This document shows, piece after piece, positions 6,424-16,207 of a stretch of 35,209 nucleotides of DNA. Position 1 is the first letter of the stretch. Each line of letters starts with the position of its first letter. The translations under genes and the position numbers were made by a program. The notes under the pieces were generated by a model. It ran no database searches and had not been told where the DNA came from. It saw nothing but the letters and a program-made list of their open reading frames with translations. Source of the DNA: Polaromonas sp. (GTDB taxonomy: Bacteria > Pseudomonadota > Gammaproteobacteria > Burkholderiales > Burkholderiaceae_C); contig NZ_JAUXNA010000090.1 of the NCBI RefSeq assembly GCF_030682935.1, positions 1-35,209 of the forward strand, written 5' to 3'.

Positions 6424-7638
6424 ATGAAAATCCCGCAGTCCCTGCAAGCCTTGTTGAACGACCTGGCCCATTTCCCGTGGCGGCATACCGCTGCCACCCT
6501 GCGTGACCGTTTCCGTGAAGACCACATGGGCCTGACCGCCAGCAGCCTGACTTTCACCACCTCGATCGCGCTGGTGCCCTTCTTTACCGTGGCGCTGGCT
6601 GTATTTACGGCCTTTCCGATGTTTTCCAAGCTGCAGGGCGCGCTGCAGGACTGGCTGATCCAAAGCCTGATCCCCGACAACATTGCGCGTCAGGTGCTGG
6701 GTTACCTGACCCAGTTCACCCAGCAGGCCAACAAGCTGGGCGTGGCCGGCCTGGCGGTGCTGCTGGGCACGGCGATTGCGCTGATCCTGACGATAGACCG
6801 CACGCTCAACGGCATCTGGCGTGTCAAAAAACCGCGGCCGCTGGCGCAGCGCGTGCTGATTTACTGGGCCGCCATCACCTTGGGGCCGCTGCTGCTGGCC
6901 GCTAGTCTGGCCGTGACGTCTTATGTGCTGTCGGCCTCCAGAGGCTTGGTGGGCCCTTTGCCCGTCAGCTTGCGTTTCCTGCTCGACGTCGTGCAGTTTT
7001 TTCTGGTGGCTGGCGGCATGGCGGCGCTGTACCGCTACGTGCCCAATACCTACGTCAAGTGGACGCATGCCTGGGCCGGTGGGCTGTTCGTCGCCGCAAG
7101 CATAGAGCTGTCCAAAAAGGTGCTGGCCTTGTACCTTGATGCCGTTCCGACGTATTCGCTGGTTTATGGCGCGTTTGCCACCGTGCCGATCTTGCTGGTG
7201 TGGATTTACGTGTCCTGGGTGGTGGTGCTGATGGGCGCAGTGATTGCCGCCTATTTGCCCAGTTTGCTGGCGGGCGTGGCGCGTCGCGGCGGCGCCCATG
7301 GCTGGCTTTTTCAGCTCGCGGTTGAAGTGCTCCAGCAACTGGATCAGGCCCGCGCCACCATGCGCAAAGGCGTGAGCGCCTCACAGCTGGCCGGGCGGCT
7401 TCAGGTCGACGTGCTGCAACTGGAGCCGGTGCTGGAAACGCTGGTGGCGCTCGACTGGGTGGGGCAGCTCCACGACGAGGACGTAGACGTGGAGTCCCGC
7501 TATCTGCTGCTGGTGGACCCGGACACTACCTTGCTGGAGCCGCTGATGCAGCAGTTGCTGCTCGACAAGGCGGACTCGGTGAAAAAGTTATGGGAAAAAG
7601 CCTGCTGGCCTAATATACGACTGCGTGATGCGCTATGA
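6424..7638 (+). CDS. YihY/BrkB-family inner-membrane protein
   Basis: This 404-residue protein has the YihY/virulence factor BrkB pattern: a cytoplasmic N-terminus, LTASSLTFTTSIALVPFFTV near residue 38, six transmembrane helices up to about residue 280 (including WAGGLFVAASIELSKKVL and VYGAFATVPILLVWIYVSWV), and a soluble C-terminal tail of about 120 residues resembling a winged helix (VSASQLAGRLQVDVLQLEPV). YihY was once called RNase BN, but that activity belongs to another protein; a transport or envelope role is suspected. An in-frame ATG at 6412 is an alternative start. The gene is often fused or adjacent to redox genes in betaproteobacteria. Confidence 0.9.
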   Translation: MKIPQSLQALLNDLAHFPWRHTAATLRDRFREDHMGLTASSLTFTTSIALVPFFTVALAVFTAFPMFSKLQGALQDWLIQSLIPDNIARQVLGYLTQFTQQANKLGVAGLAVLLGTAIALILTIDRTLNGIWRVKKPRPLAQRVLIYWAAITLGPLLLAASLAVTSYVLSASRGLVGPLPVSLRFLLDVVQFFLVAGGMAALYRYVPNTYVKWTHAWAGGLFVAASIELSKKVLALYLDAVPTYSLVYGAFATVPILLVWIYVSWVVVLMGAVIAAYLPSLLAGVARRGGAHGWLFQLAVEVLQQLDQARATMRKGVSASQLAGRLQVDVLQLEPVLETLVALDWVGQLHDEDVDVESRYLLLVDPDTTLLEPLMQQLLLDKADSVKKLWEKACWPNIRLRDAL

Positions 7639-7697
7639 AAAAGTAAGTATTCCGGCGTGGTCATAATAGTCAATTTGATTTGAATTCATTGCCTGTC

Positions 7698-8090
7698 ATG
7701 CCCCATTTGCGCCCACCTGACACCGCTCCGCATGATCCCGATCATTGGGTGATCTGCCTGTGTGCAGACTGGTGCGGCCTTTGCCGTGACTACCAAAGCG
7801 TGTTTGCGCAAATGGCCGCGCGCCATCCGGAATGCCGCTTTGCCTGGCTGGACATCGAAGACCAGGCGGATCTGGTCGGCGATATTGACGTGGAAACCTT
7901 TCCCACGGTGTTGATTGCCGATAAGGACGGCACGCGGTTTTTCGGCCCGCTGACGCCCCATGCGCAAACCCTGTCGCGCCTGCTGGATTCGATGGAGCGT
8001 TCAAGCCTTCAGGCCACGCCGCATTTGCCGACCACGCAGCAGCTGCTGCATGCTTTGCGCGCGGCACCGGAATACTGGATCAAGGCTTGA
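7698..8090 (+). CDS. Thioredoxin-fold protein with WCGLC active site
   Basis: A 130-residue cytoplasmic protein with no signal peptide. The redox motif WCGLC (residues 25-29) replaces the usual WCGPC or WCGHC, and the downstream cis-Pro is in FPTVLI (about residue 81). Strand order (WVICLCADWC, RFAWLDIEDQ, TVLIADKDG) matches a thioredoxin domain, followed by a short extra helical tail. The ATG at 7698 was preferred to a TTG at 7680; no strong ribosome site precedes either. The Leu between the cysteines should shift redox potential, so this is a thioredoxin-like protein rather than the housekeeping TrxA. Confidence 0.85.
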   Translation: MPHLRPPDTAPHDPDHWVICLCADWCGLCRDYQSVFAQMAARHPECRFAWLDIEDQADLVGDIDVETFPTVLIADKDGTRFFGPLTPHAQTLSRLLDSMERSSLQATPHLPTTQQLLHALRAAPEYWIKA

Positions 8091-8396
8091 GACCTTCATC
8101 AGTTGATGGCGCACGCGTCGGTTGCCGAGCGCCCTGGGCGATTCAAAACGCAGAAATTCATCAATTTCAAGCATCAAATAAGCCAGCCAGCGCTGGGACT
8201 TGAAGCCGCCCTTGCGGGTCGGGTGCAGGCAGCGCACGCCAATCAAGGCTCGCCGCATTCTGCCGGGCCTGTTGGGCCGGCACGGGCGGCGTAAGGGCAC
8301 GGATAGCAGTGCGCCACAGGCTGGCGGCCCTGCGGCCGCACGGTGTACCTGTGTGTAAATCATGTTAGGGCTCACGTCCAGCGGGCCCTGCCGTGC

Positions 8397-8425
8397 TTGC
8401 GCGGTGCGGAAGCCGGTGCTATAAA
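8397..8425 (+). promoter_or_regulatory. Candidate sigma-70 promoter in the gap before the flavin oxidase
   Basis: TTGCGC (8397-8402) and TATAAA (8420-8425) are spaced by exactly 17 bases. It lies about 260 bases upstream of the next start codon, so the leader would be long. The rest of the 8091-8684 gap shows no convincing gene on either strand. Confidence 0.4.
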
Positions 8426-8684
8426 TTTCAGTGATGAGTTTGCTCGTACAACTGATTCAGCATCCGGGTTGATCTCGCAACCGGTGTGTCGGTTTTTCTG
8501 GAACTGCGATAGCTATTCACTTTTGCAGAATATCGCCTGCAATCAATGCTCCAAGCGGGTTTGCAAAGAATTCCTGGTGCCGCGTCAGGGCGACAGGTGC
8601 CGTGGTGGGGAGGTAGTTCGGTATCGCCCAAAACAATATTGTGAGTCAGGCGCAGCCAGCCACAGTACAACCAAGGAGTAAGCC

Positions 8685-10070
8685 ATGACTAAATTCCAAG
8701 CCTCGAAGATTGAGACGTTAAAAGGGAAGGTCACGGGGGTGGTGATTCTTCCCGATGACAATCTTTACGAAAGCGCCCGCCAGGTCTGGAACGCGACGAT
8801 CGACAAGTACCCCGCGCTGATCGTCCGCTGCGCCACCACATCAGACGTCGTCTGCGCGGTGAACTTTGCGAAGGACAACGGTCTGGCGCTCGCAGTCCGT
8901 GGTGGTGGACACAACATCGCAGGCAGTGCGGTGTGCGACGACGGCATCGTCATTGACCTCTCGCAGATGAAGGCCGCGAGCATCGACGCTGGCGCGCGCC
9001 GCGCAACCATCGAGGGGGGCGCCACGCTGGCAGATATCGACGCGGCTACCCAGGCCCACGGCCTGGCCACGCCGCTCGGCATCAACTCCACCACCGGTGT
9101 TGCGGGCCTGACGCTCGGCGGCGGCTTCGGCTGGCTCAGCCGCAAGTACGGCATGACCATTGACAACCTGGCATCCGCCGAGGTGGTGACCGCCGCCGGC
9201 GAGGTGGTGCGCGCCAGCGCCACCGAGCACCCCGATCTCTTTTGGGCCCTGCGCGGCGGCAGCGGCAACTTCGGCGTCGTGACCCGCTTCGAGTTCCTGC
9301 TCCACCCTGTCGGCCCCGACGTCCTGAGCGGCCTGATCGTCTACCCTCTTTCCGAGGTCAAGGCGGTGCTGCAGCAGTACCGCGAATTCATCGCAAAGGC
9401 ACCGGACGAGCTTACGGTGTGGACCGTGCTGCGTCAGGCGCCGCCTCTGCCCTTCCTCCCCGAGGCGGTCCATGGCAAGGAAATCATCGCGCTCGCGCTG
9501 TGCTACGCGGGTGACCCGACGCTAGGCGAGCCTCTCATTGAGCCGCTGCGCAAGTTCGGCACACCCTTGGGCGAGCACGTCGGCGTGCAACCGTACACCG
9601 CCTGGCAGAAGGCCTTCGACCCGCTGCTTACCCCCGGCGCGCGCAACTACTGGAAGTCGCACAATTTCTCGGTGCTCAGCGATGGACTGTTCGACGCCGT
9701 CATTGACTACCTCAAGAAGCTGCCGTCGCCCCAGTGCGAGATATTTTTTGGCGCCCTCGGCGGCGCTACCGCACGGCCGGCGCCCGACTCCGCGGCGTAC
9801 GCCCACCGTGACGCCCAGTTCGTGATGAACGTCCACGGCCGCTGGACGGACCCGGCCGACGACGAGCGCTGCATCCGCTGGGCGCGCGATTTCTTCAAGG
9901 CCTCGGCGCCTTTTGCCAGCGGTGGCGTCTATGTCAATTTCCTCACCGCGGACGAGGGCGATCGCGTAAGAGCCGCCTATGGCCAGAACTATGAGCGCCT
10001 CGCCCAGATCAAGCGCAAGTACGACCCGGCAAACCTCTTTAGCACGAACCAGAATATCAAGCCCGCTTGA
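8685..10070 (+). CDS. FAD-linked oxidase of the berberine-bridge-enzyme type
   Basis: This 461-residue protein has a PCMH FAD domain (about 40-220) with RGGGHNIAGS at 72-81, whose His76 is the usual covalent FAD attachment site, and TLGGGFGWLSRKYG near 145-158. The C-terminal BBE domain ends in YERLAQIKRKYDPANLFSTN, the standard closing motif. The second, Cys-based FAD link of BBE-like enzymes (GxC before the GGG motif) is absent, so a single His link is expected. Such bacterial oxidases act on sugars, alcohols or natural products; the substrate cannot be read. It starts at an ATG after AAGGAG. The downstream GYD gene may be co-transcribed. Confidence 0.88.
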   Translation: MTKFQASKIETLKGKVTGVVILPDDNLYESARQVWNATIDKYPALIVRCATTSDVVCAVNFAKDNGLALAVRGGGHNIAGSAVCDDGIVIDLSQMKAASIDAGARRATIEGGATLADIDAATQAHGLATPLGINSTTGVAGLTLGGGFGWLSRKYGMTIDNLASAEVVTAAGEVVRASATEHPDLFWALRGGSGNFGVVTRFEFLLHPVGPDVLSGLIVYPLSEVKAVLQQYREFIAKAPDELTVWTVLRQAPPLPFLPEAVHGKEIIALALCYAGDPTLGEPLIEPLRKFGTPLGEHVGVQPYTAWQKAFDPLLTPGARNYWKSHNFSVLSDGLFDAVIDYLKKLPSPQCEIFFGALGGATARPAPDSAAYAHRDAQFVMNVHGRWTDPADDERCIRWARDFFKASAPFASGGVYVNFLTADEGDRVRAAYGQNYERLAQIKRKYDPANLFSTNQNIKPA

Positions 10071-10099
10071 TCCAGGCTGCCTTGCAGTCAGTTGCCGCA

Positions 10100-10117
10100 G
10101 GCGGCGCGTGCGCCGCC
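10100..10117. repeat. Perfect GC-rich hairpin after the flavin oxidase
   Basis: GGCGGCGC (10100-10107) and GCGCCGCC (10110-10117) are perfectly complementary with two bases between. No T-run follows on either strand, so it may act as an RNA stabiliser or a non-canonical terminator between the oxidase and GYD genes. Confidence 0.4.
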
Positions 10118-10204
10118 GCTGAACCCAAACGGTAGGCCAGCGTTTCGGAACCGCCGCTGGTCGATTCAATGTCCGAGGTTCCCGTTGCCAAAAGGAGAAA
10201 AATC

Positions 10205-10498
10205 ATGGGAACCTACATTGCACTTTCCAGCTTTACGGATCAGGGTATCCGCAGCGTCAAGGACACCACAAAACGCGCGGATGCCGTTAAGGAAGCGGCA
10301 AAGAAGTTTGGGGCCAGCATGCCCCAGATTTACTGGACACTGGGGCATTACGATTTGGTTGCGATTATCGAAGCGCCGGATGACGAGTCGGCAACCGCGT
10401 TCGCGTTGGCAATAGGGGCTGCGGGCAATGTTCGCACGCAGACGCTGCGCGCCTTTTCCAAGGACGAAATGAACAGAATTCTTGGCAAGATGGCATAG
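10205..10498 (+). CDS. GYD-domain protein
   Basis: This 97-residue protein starts at the ATG at 10205 after AAAAGGAGAAAAATC. It begins MGTYIALSSFTDQGIRSVKD and holds IYWTLGHYDLVAIIEAPDDE in the middle, closely matching the GYD family, a ferredoxin-like alpha/beta fold named after the Gly-Tyr-Asp seen here as GHYD (about residues 47-50). Members are small cytoplasmic proteins, sometimes linked to oxidative or stress genes; no activity is established. It is preceded by the flavin oxidase and followed by a degenerate stretch. Confidence 0.88.
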   Translation: MGTYIALSSFTDQGIRSVKDTTKRADAVKEAAKKFGASMPQIYWTLGHYDLVAIIEAPDDESATAFALAIGAAGNVRTQTLRAFSKDEMNRILGKMA

Positions 10499-10634
10499 AG
10501 CCCTTGCCTGCGTGAAGCGCTTATGGTGAACGTTGGGCGGCAGGCGCTCTATGTCAAACACGCTTTCCTGCCTGCGCCTGTATTTCTTGCTGATTCACTC
10601 GTGCGCGGACCGAAGACGGCCCAGGAATTCGCCG

Positions 10635-10757
10635 ATGTCCAAGCAGACGCAAGACCCGCCCGCTGTTGCTGCGGCCTTTGATTTTTCGGGTGTCCGGACC
10701 GTCGGCGGTGTGCCTCGTGGAGGCTGTGCCCGCGTGAGGCGGGAGGGGTGTCTGTAA
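10635..10757 (+). pseudogene. Possible O-methyltransferase relic
   Basis: In the 343-base gap after the GYD gene, one frame reads MSKQTQDPPAVAAAFDFSGV, then RTVGGVPRGGCARV. FDFSGVRTV resembles the strand leading into the SAM-binding glycine loop of plant-type O-methyltransferases (Y-D-F-S-G-x-x-T-V-V-D-V-G-G-G). The expected DVGGG is scrambled, and the frame ends after about 40 codons. I take it as a broken fragment; a chance resemblance is possible. Nothing else in 10,499-10,841 looks coding. Confidence 0.25.
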
Positions 10758-10841
10758 CCGATGGCCCGGCCAACGTCCGGTATTTTGAGGGTGGCGCTGG
10801 AAATTGCCATCAATTTTTACAACATGTAAAGGAGATTGGAA

Positions 10842-11576
10842 ATGGCCATCACAAATACGCAATCCGGGACAAATGTCCATGAAGTTGCTGACGGAATCTA
10901 CCGCATCAATACGCCGGTGTTCATAGCCGGAGGGCCTGGGGGGTTTTCATTCAATCAATATCTGATCGTTGATGATGAACCGCTGCTTTTTCACACCGGA
11001 CCGCGCAAGATGTTTCCGCTGGTCCGAGAGGCACTTGCGAGCATCCTTCCTGTGGAGCAGCTTCGTTACCTTGCCTTTTCGCACGTCGAAGCGGATGAAT
11101 GCGGGTCGCTCAACGAGTGGCTTGCAGTCGCTCCACAATCCTCGCCTCTGTGCGGCACGGTTGCTGCACTGGTTTCGATCAATGACATGGCCGATCGTCT
11201 GCCCCGCGCGCTTGCCGACGGCGAGACGCTTTCGCTCGGCAAGCATACGGTGCGCTGGTTCGACACGCCGCACCTGCCGCACGCGTGGGAATGCGGTTTG
11301 CTGATGGAAGCAAACACCCGGACACTGCTGTGCGGTGATTTGTTTACGCAAGGTGGCAGCGATCATCCACCCCTCACCGAGTCGGACATTCTGGGGCCGA
11401 GCGAGGCGTTCCGCCTGGCGATGGACTATTACTCCCACACCAGCAAGGCGCGGGCAATGATTGAAAGGCTTGCCGCTGCCGAGCCCGCCACGCTGGCCTG
11501 CATGCACGGCAGCGCATGGCATGGCGACGGTGCAAAGCTCCTGCGTGCGCTGGCGGATGCGCTGTCTCCCCAATGA
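10842..11576 (+). CDS. Metallo-beta-lactamase-fold protein, ODP (oxygen-binding di-iron protein) type
   Basis: This 244-residue protein starts at the ATG at 10842 after GGAG. The MBL-fold metal sites are visible: HVEADE at 81-86 (His81, Glu83, Asp85), His144 or His147 in DTPHLPHAWE, Asp166 in CGDLFTQGG and His222 in CMHGSAW. The H-x-E-x-D arrangement, with Glu replacing the second His of hydrolytic MBLs (HxHxDH), is that of flavodiiron proteins and ODP, which bind a di-iron centre and O2 or NO. No flavodoxin domain follows, as in stand-alone ODP-like proteins. A role in oxygen or NO sensing or reduction is an inference. Confidence 0.83.
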   Translation: MAITNTQSGTNVHEVADGIYRINTPVFIAGGPGGFSFNQYLIVDDEPLLFHTGPRKMFPLVREALASILPVEQLRYLAFSHVEADECGSLNEWLAVAPQSSPLCGTVAALVSINDMADRLPRALADGETLSLGKHTVRWFDTPHLPHAWECGLLMEANTRTLLCGDLFTQGGSDHPPLTESDILGPSEAFRLAMDYYSHTSKARAMIERLAAAEPATLACMHGSAWHGDGAKLLRALADALSPQ

Positions 11577-11610
11577 ATGGCTGAAAAGTTACACCACAAG
11601 GAGCCAGCAC

Positions 11611-12092
11611 ATGGCAAAGTATCGAAACGCCTTGCCCCAACTTGGCGGCAAGCTTTTCCTTACAGATGGCGGTCTCGAAACCACCCTGATCTTTCATGAA
11701 GGGCTGGAACTTCCAGACTTTGCAGCTTTCCCCCTTCTTGATACACAGGAAGGCGAAGCGGCTCTTTTCAAGTACTTTCGCAGCTATGCGGAGCTGGCTC
11801 GGCGTTTCAAGACTGGCCTGATCCTCGAAAGCGCGACATGGCGGGCCAATCCGGACTGGGGCAAGCAGCTTGGCTACACAGCGGGTGCGCTTGCCGAGGC
11901 AAACCGCAAAGCCAGCTGAACGAGGCCCCGGAGCTCGATGCAGGTAACCCGGCGGAGCTTGGGCGGGAATATGCGCGGCTCAAACGCAGACTGAATCAGC
12001 TTACTGTAATGGGCGGGTGTTGTGGCACAGATCATCGTCACATCGAGCAAATTGCATTGGCCTGCCAGCCGCTCTTCGAGCCCGCCGCCTGA
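11611..12092 (+). pseudogene. Homocysteine S-methyltransferase-family gene with internal deletion and frameshift
   Basis: The frame from the ATG at 11611 gives an intact N-terminus (LFLTDGGLETTLIFHEGLEL, LILESATWRANPDWGKQLGY) typical of the homocysteine methyltransferase TIM barrel, then hits TGA at 11917-11919. Overlapping it in another frame is the family's C-terminus (LNEAPELDAGNPAELGREYA, then VMGGCCGTDHRHIEQIA), which ends at 12092. The zinc-binding GGCC pair survives, but about two thirds of the barrel, including the first zinc Cys, is missing. Full-length members are about 300-350 residues. The gene is therefore inactive; the deletion junction is near 11,910-11,925. Confidence 0.82.
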
Positions 12093-12183
12093 TTTCATTT
12101 TCAATTCGATGCGAGAGCAGGCGGGGCAAGGACCTGTCGGATTGAAGTGGCAATGGAATGACAGGGCGGTGCCGGAGAAACCG

Positions 12184-13011
12184 TCAGGTCCGCCGCAGGG
12201 TGAGGAAATCCCGGATCGCAAACAGCGTCTCATCCGGCGCCTCGGTCTTCTGGTGGTGGCCGACCGCCAGGCTTGCAATGTGCACCATCCTGCCGGCGTT
12301 GCGGGCTGCAGTGACAAGCCCTTGCGCGGCTTTGGGCGGCGTCATCTGGTCTTGCGCGCCGAGCAAAAACAGCACGGGGCAGGTGATGGCTTGAATGGCG
12401 AATTCGCCATTCGTATAGCTGTCACAGGCCTTGAAGCCGCGGTGGAAGACATTGACCTTGGTGTTGCTGGCCAGCACGCGGCGACCCAGGGCCAGGCTGG
12501 CGCCATAGACCCAGGTGCCCGGCCCCAACGCCGAGGGCGGCGGGGCAAGCGTACTGCGCGAAAACACATTGATCATGTTCAATGCCTTCATGGGGTCATG
12601 GAGCGATGAGTCAAGCAGCGCTTGCGACACCTTCATGGGGAATGCGGTGCCGACCAGCACCAGGTGGCTCACGCGCTCCTTGAGCCGGGCGGCCGCCTCC
12701 AGTGCAATCAGCGAGCCCCAGCTGTGGCCGACCAGTGCCGCGCGTTGCACGCCCGCAGCATCCAGCAGTGCCGCGATGAAGTCCGCCGCCTCTTCAACGG
12801 TGGAGGGCGCTTCGCCGCCGCTGCGGCAGTGGCCGGGCAGGTCTACCGCGAGCACGTTCCAGCCATGGTGGGCCAGGTAGCGGGACTGCAAAATCCAGAC
12901 GCTGTGGTCATTGAGCACGCCGTGGATAAAAACCACGGTGGGCTGGGCGGGCTCAAAGGGTTTGCCGCCGGTGTAGCAGTAGGTTTTTTGACCGTTGACG
13001 GATAGCTCCAT
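12184..13011 (-). CDS. Alpha/beta hydrolase encoded directly after metY
   Basis: A 275-residue soluble alpha/beta hydrolase. Oxyanion HGV is at 30-32, the nucleophile elbow GHSWG at 95-99 gives Ser97, an acid lies in LLGAQDQMTP (about residues 226-235), and His is in the AVGHHQKTE segment. The fold is that of peroxidases/epoxide hydrolase-like or ester hydrolases; it is clearly shorter than MetX acetyltransferases (about 370 residues), so it is not the acyl donor enzyme for MetY. It starts two bases after the metY stop, on the same strand, so it is surely co-transcribed with metY. Substrate unknown. Confidence 0.87.
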   Translation of the reverse strand: MELSVNGQKTYCYTGGKPFEPAQPTVVFIHGVLNDHSVWILQSRYLAHHGWNVLAVDLPGHCRSGGEAPSTVEEAADFIAALLDAAGVQRAALVGHSWGSLIALEAAARLKERVSHLVLVGTAFPMKVSQALLDSSLHDPMKALNMINVFSRSTLAPPPSALGPGTWVYGASLALGRRVLASNTKVNVFHRGFKACDSYTNGEFAIQAITCPVLFLLGAQDQMTPPKAAQGLVTAARNAGRMVHIASLAVGHHQKTEAPDETLFAIRDFLTLRRT

Positions 13012-13013
13012 GT

Positions 13014-14324
<1,311 letters not shown>

Positions 14325-14521
14325 GCATGTGTCTCCAGTATAAAAAGCGAAAGCGGGCGGCGAAGTGCGTCCCGGCGCGGTGGGCGCTTGCCCCGAGCCG
14401 AGTCACCGGGTAAACCCGGGAAATCGTTACAGCCCGCCCCTGGATTGTGGGCTATATTAAAAGTGAATTTCCCGGCGCTGCTTTGCAGGGAAAAAATTGC
14501 AAAACAACCGAGGAGAAGGCG

Positions 14522-14977
14522 ATGAAGGTTCTTGACATCCTGCGCGTGAAAGGCAACACGCTCTACACCGTTCAGCCCGACGAACCTCTGTCCAAAGCGG
14601 CCCAAATCATGGCCGAAAAAGACATCGGGTCGCTGGTCGTCATGGAGCATGGCGACCTGGTTGGCATGCTGACCTTCCGTGAAGTGCTGCTCTGCATCGT
14701 CAACAATGGCGGCGAGATGGGCGGCACGCTGGTGCGCAAAGCCATGGACGACCATCCGCTGACCTGCACCTCCGAAACCGACATGGACGAGGTGCGCCGC
14801 ATGATGCTGGACCGCCATGCGCGCTACATGCCCGTGATGAACCAGAAAATGCTGATGGGCGTGATCAGCTTTTACGACGTGGCCAAGGCCGTGGTAGACA
14901 GCCAGAACTTCGAGAACAAAATGCTCAAGGCCTATATCCGCGACTGGCCGGCCGAAGACGACGCCAAGGAAGTCTGA
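14522..14977 (+). CDS. CBS-domain pair protein
   Basis: This 151-residue cytoplasmic protein consists of two CBS domains: the first about residues 8-62 (TVQPDEPLSKAAQIMAEKDI, GSLVVMEHGDLVGMLTFREV), the second about 78-131 (TCTSETDMDEVRRMMLDRHA, RYMPVMNQKMLMGVISFYDV). CBS pairs bind adenosyl ligands such as AMP, ATP or SAM. With no effector domain it is probably a stand-alone energy or nucleotide sensor. The start ATG follows GAGGAGAAGG. It lies 30 bases upstream of aroC on the same strand and is likely co-transcribed with it. Confidence 0.9.
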   Translation: MKVLDILRVKGNTLYTVQPDEPLSKAAQIMAEKDIGSLVVMEHGDLVGMLTFREVLLCIVNNGGEMGGTLVRKAMDDHPLTCTSETDMDEVRRMMLDRHARYMPVMNQKMLMGVISFYDVAKAVVDSQNFENKMLKAYIRDWPAEDDAKEV

Positions 14978-15007
14978 TCAGCCGCGCGCTCAGGGATAAT
15001 CCAGTCC

Positions 15008-16102
15008 ATGAGCGGCAATACTTTTGGAAATCTTTTCGCAGTCACCAACTTTGGTGAATCCCACGGCCCGGCCATTGGCTGCGTGATTGACGGCTGCCCG
15101 CCGGGCATGACGCTTTCCGAGGCGGACATCCAGCCCGACCTGGACCGGCGCCGCCCCGGCACCTCCAAATTCGTGACCCAGCGCAATGAGTCGGATGCGG
15201 TCGAGATTTTGTCGGGCGTGTACGAAGGCAAAACCACCGGCACGCCGATTTGCCTGCTGATCAAGAACACCGACCAGCGCAGCAAGGACTACGGAAACAT
15301 CCTGGAATCGTTCCGCCCAGGCCACGCCGACTACACCTATTTCCAGAAATACGGCATTCGCGACCCGCGCGGCGGCGGGCGCTCATCGGCCCGCCTGACC
15401 GCGCCCATGGTGGCGGCCGGCGCGGTTGCCAAGAAATGGTTGTTTGAGCGCTACGGCACGGTGTTCCGGGGCTGCATGACGCAAATCGGCGAGCTGTCGA
15501 TCGGCTTTGAGTCGTGGGACTTTGTGCCCCACAACCCCTTCTTTGCACCGGTGGCCGATGTGTCGGCGCTGGAAGCCTACATGAACGAGTTGCGCAAGGG
15601 CGGTGATTCCTGCGGTGCGCGCATCCGCGTGTCGGCCTCCCGGGTGCCGGTTGGCCTGGGTGAGCCGCTGTTTGACAAGATGGACGCCGACATTGCCTAC
15701 GCCATGATGGGCATCAATGCCGTCAAAGGGGTGGAAATCGGTGCCGGTTTTGCCAGCGTGGCGCAACGCGGCAGCACGCACGGCGATTCACTGTCCCCCG
15801 AGGGTTTCAAGTCCAACAATTCGGGCGGTGTCTTGGGCGGCATCAGCACCGGGCAAGACCTGGAAGTGTCGATCGCCATCAAGCCCACCAGTTCCATCCT
15901 CACGCCGCGCGAGTCGATTGACCTGGCGGGCCAGTCCACCGAAGTCATCACCAAGGGCCGGCACGACCCCTGCGTCGGCATTCGCGCCACGCCGATTGCC
16001 GAGGCCATGCTGGCGCTGGTGGTGATGGAGCATGCGCTGCGCCACCGGGCCCAGTGCGGCGATGTGTCGGTCGGGTTGAAGCCGATCAAGGCGTCAGTCT
16101 GA
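15008..16102 (+). CDS. aroC: Chorismate synthase
   Basis: A 364-residue enzyme that converts 5-enolpyruvylshikimate 3-phosphate to chorismate with reduced FMN, the last step of the shikimate pathway. Signature regions are present: [20 protein letters not shown] near residues 14-33, [20 protein letters not shown] near 103-122, [10 protein letters not shown] just after, [14 protein letters not shown] around 235-249, and RHDPCVGIR near 318-326. Length is standard. It is followed by an AT-rich gap and the convergent IclR gene. It is the anabolic counterpart to the catabolic quinate/shikimate genes downstream, although it is probably regulated separately. Confidence 0.96.
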   Translation: MSGNTFGNLFAVTNFGESHGPAIGCVIDGCPPGMTLSEADIQPDLDRRRPGTSKFVTQRNESDAVEILSGVYEGKTTGTPICLLIKNTDQRSKDYGNILESFRPGHADYTYFQKYGIRDPRGGGRSSARLTAPMVAAGAVAKKWLFERYGTVFRGCMTQIGELSIGFESWDFVPHNPFFAPVADVSALEAYMNELRKGGDSCGARIRVSASRVPVGLGEPLFDKMDADIAYAMMGINAVKGVEIGAGFASVAQRGSTHGDSLSPEGFKSNNSGGVLGGISTGQDLEVSIAIKPTSSILTPRESIDLAGQSTEVITKGRHDPCVGIRATPIAEAMLALVVMEHALRHRAQCGDVSVGLKPIKASV

Positions 16103-16163
16103 ACGTTATTTTTCGGTAAATTTATAAGAAAAATAGCCGAAGCCCTTTATTTACGGTAATAGT

Positions 16164-16184
16164 TTGCTATAAATAATGTAGCAA
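16164..16184. terminator. AT-rich hairpin between aroC and the convergent IclR gene
   Basis: TTGCTA (16164-16169) and TAGCAA (16179-16184) form a perfect 6-bp stem with a 9-base loop in the 105-base AT-rich gap between two convergent genes. No uninterrupted T-run follows, so it is a weak bidirectional terminator candidate. Its core is similar to AT-rich intergenic repeats of related genomes. Confidence 0.35.
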
Positions 16185-16207
16185 TTGGCGGCGCTATCCG
16201 GATTTGA

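Noticed and set aside
8001-8375. Minus-strand frame with a protein-like stretch (FKSQRWLAYLMLEIDEFLRF)
   Set aside because: It overlaps the end of the thioredoxin-like gene, has no ribosome site and no family I recognise; support is too weak to call a gene.
8343-8681. Plus-strand frame in the gap before the flavin oxidase
   Set aside because: Composition and Cys/Ser-rich sequence look random, it overlaps a good promoter candidate, and no family pattern is seen.
12184-13011. Hydrolase after metY as homoserine O-acetyltransferase (MetX)
   Set aside because: Same fold, but too short and lacking the MetX lid region; called a generic hydrolase instead.
14325-14521. Possible SAM or SAH riboswitch upstream of metY
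   Set aside because: The region has some GC-rich hairpins, but none of the conserved SAM-II, SAM-I or SAH core motifs could be recognised.
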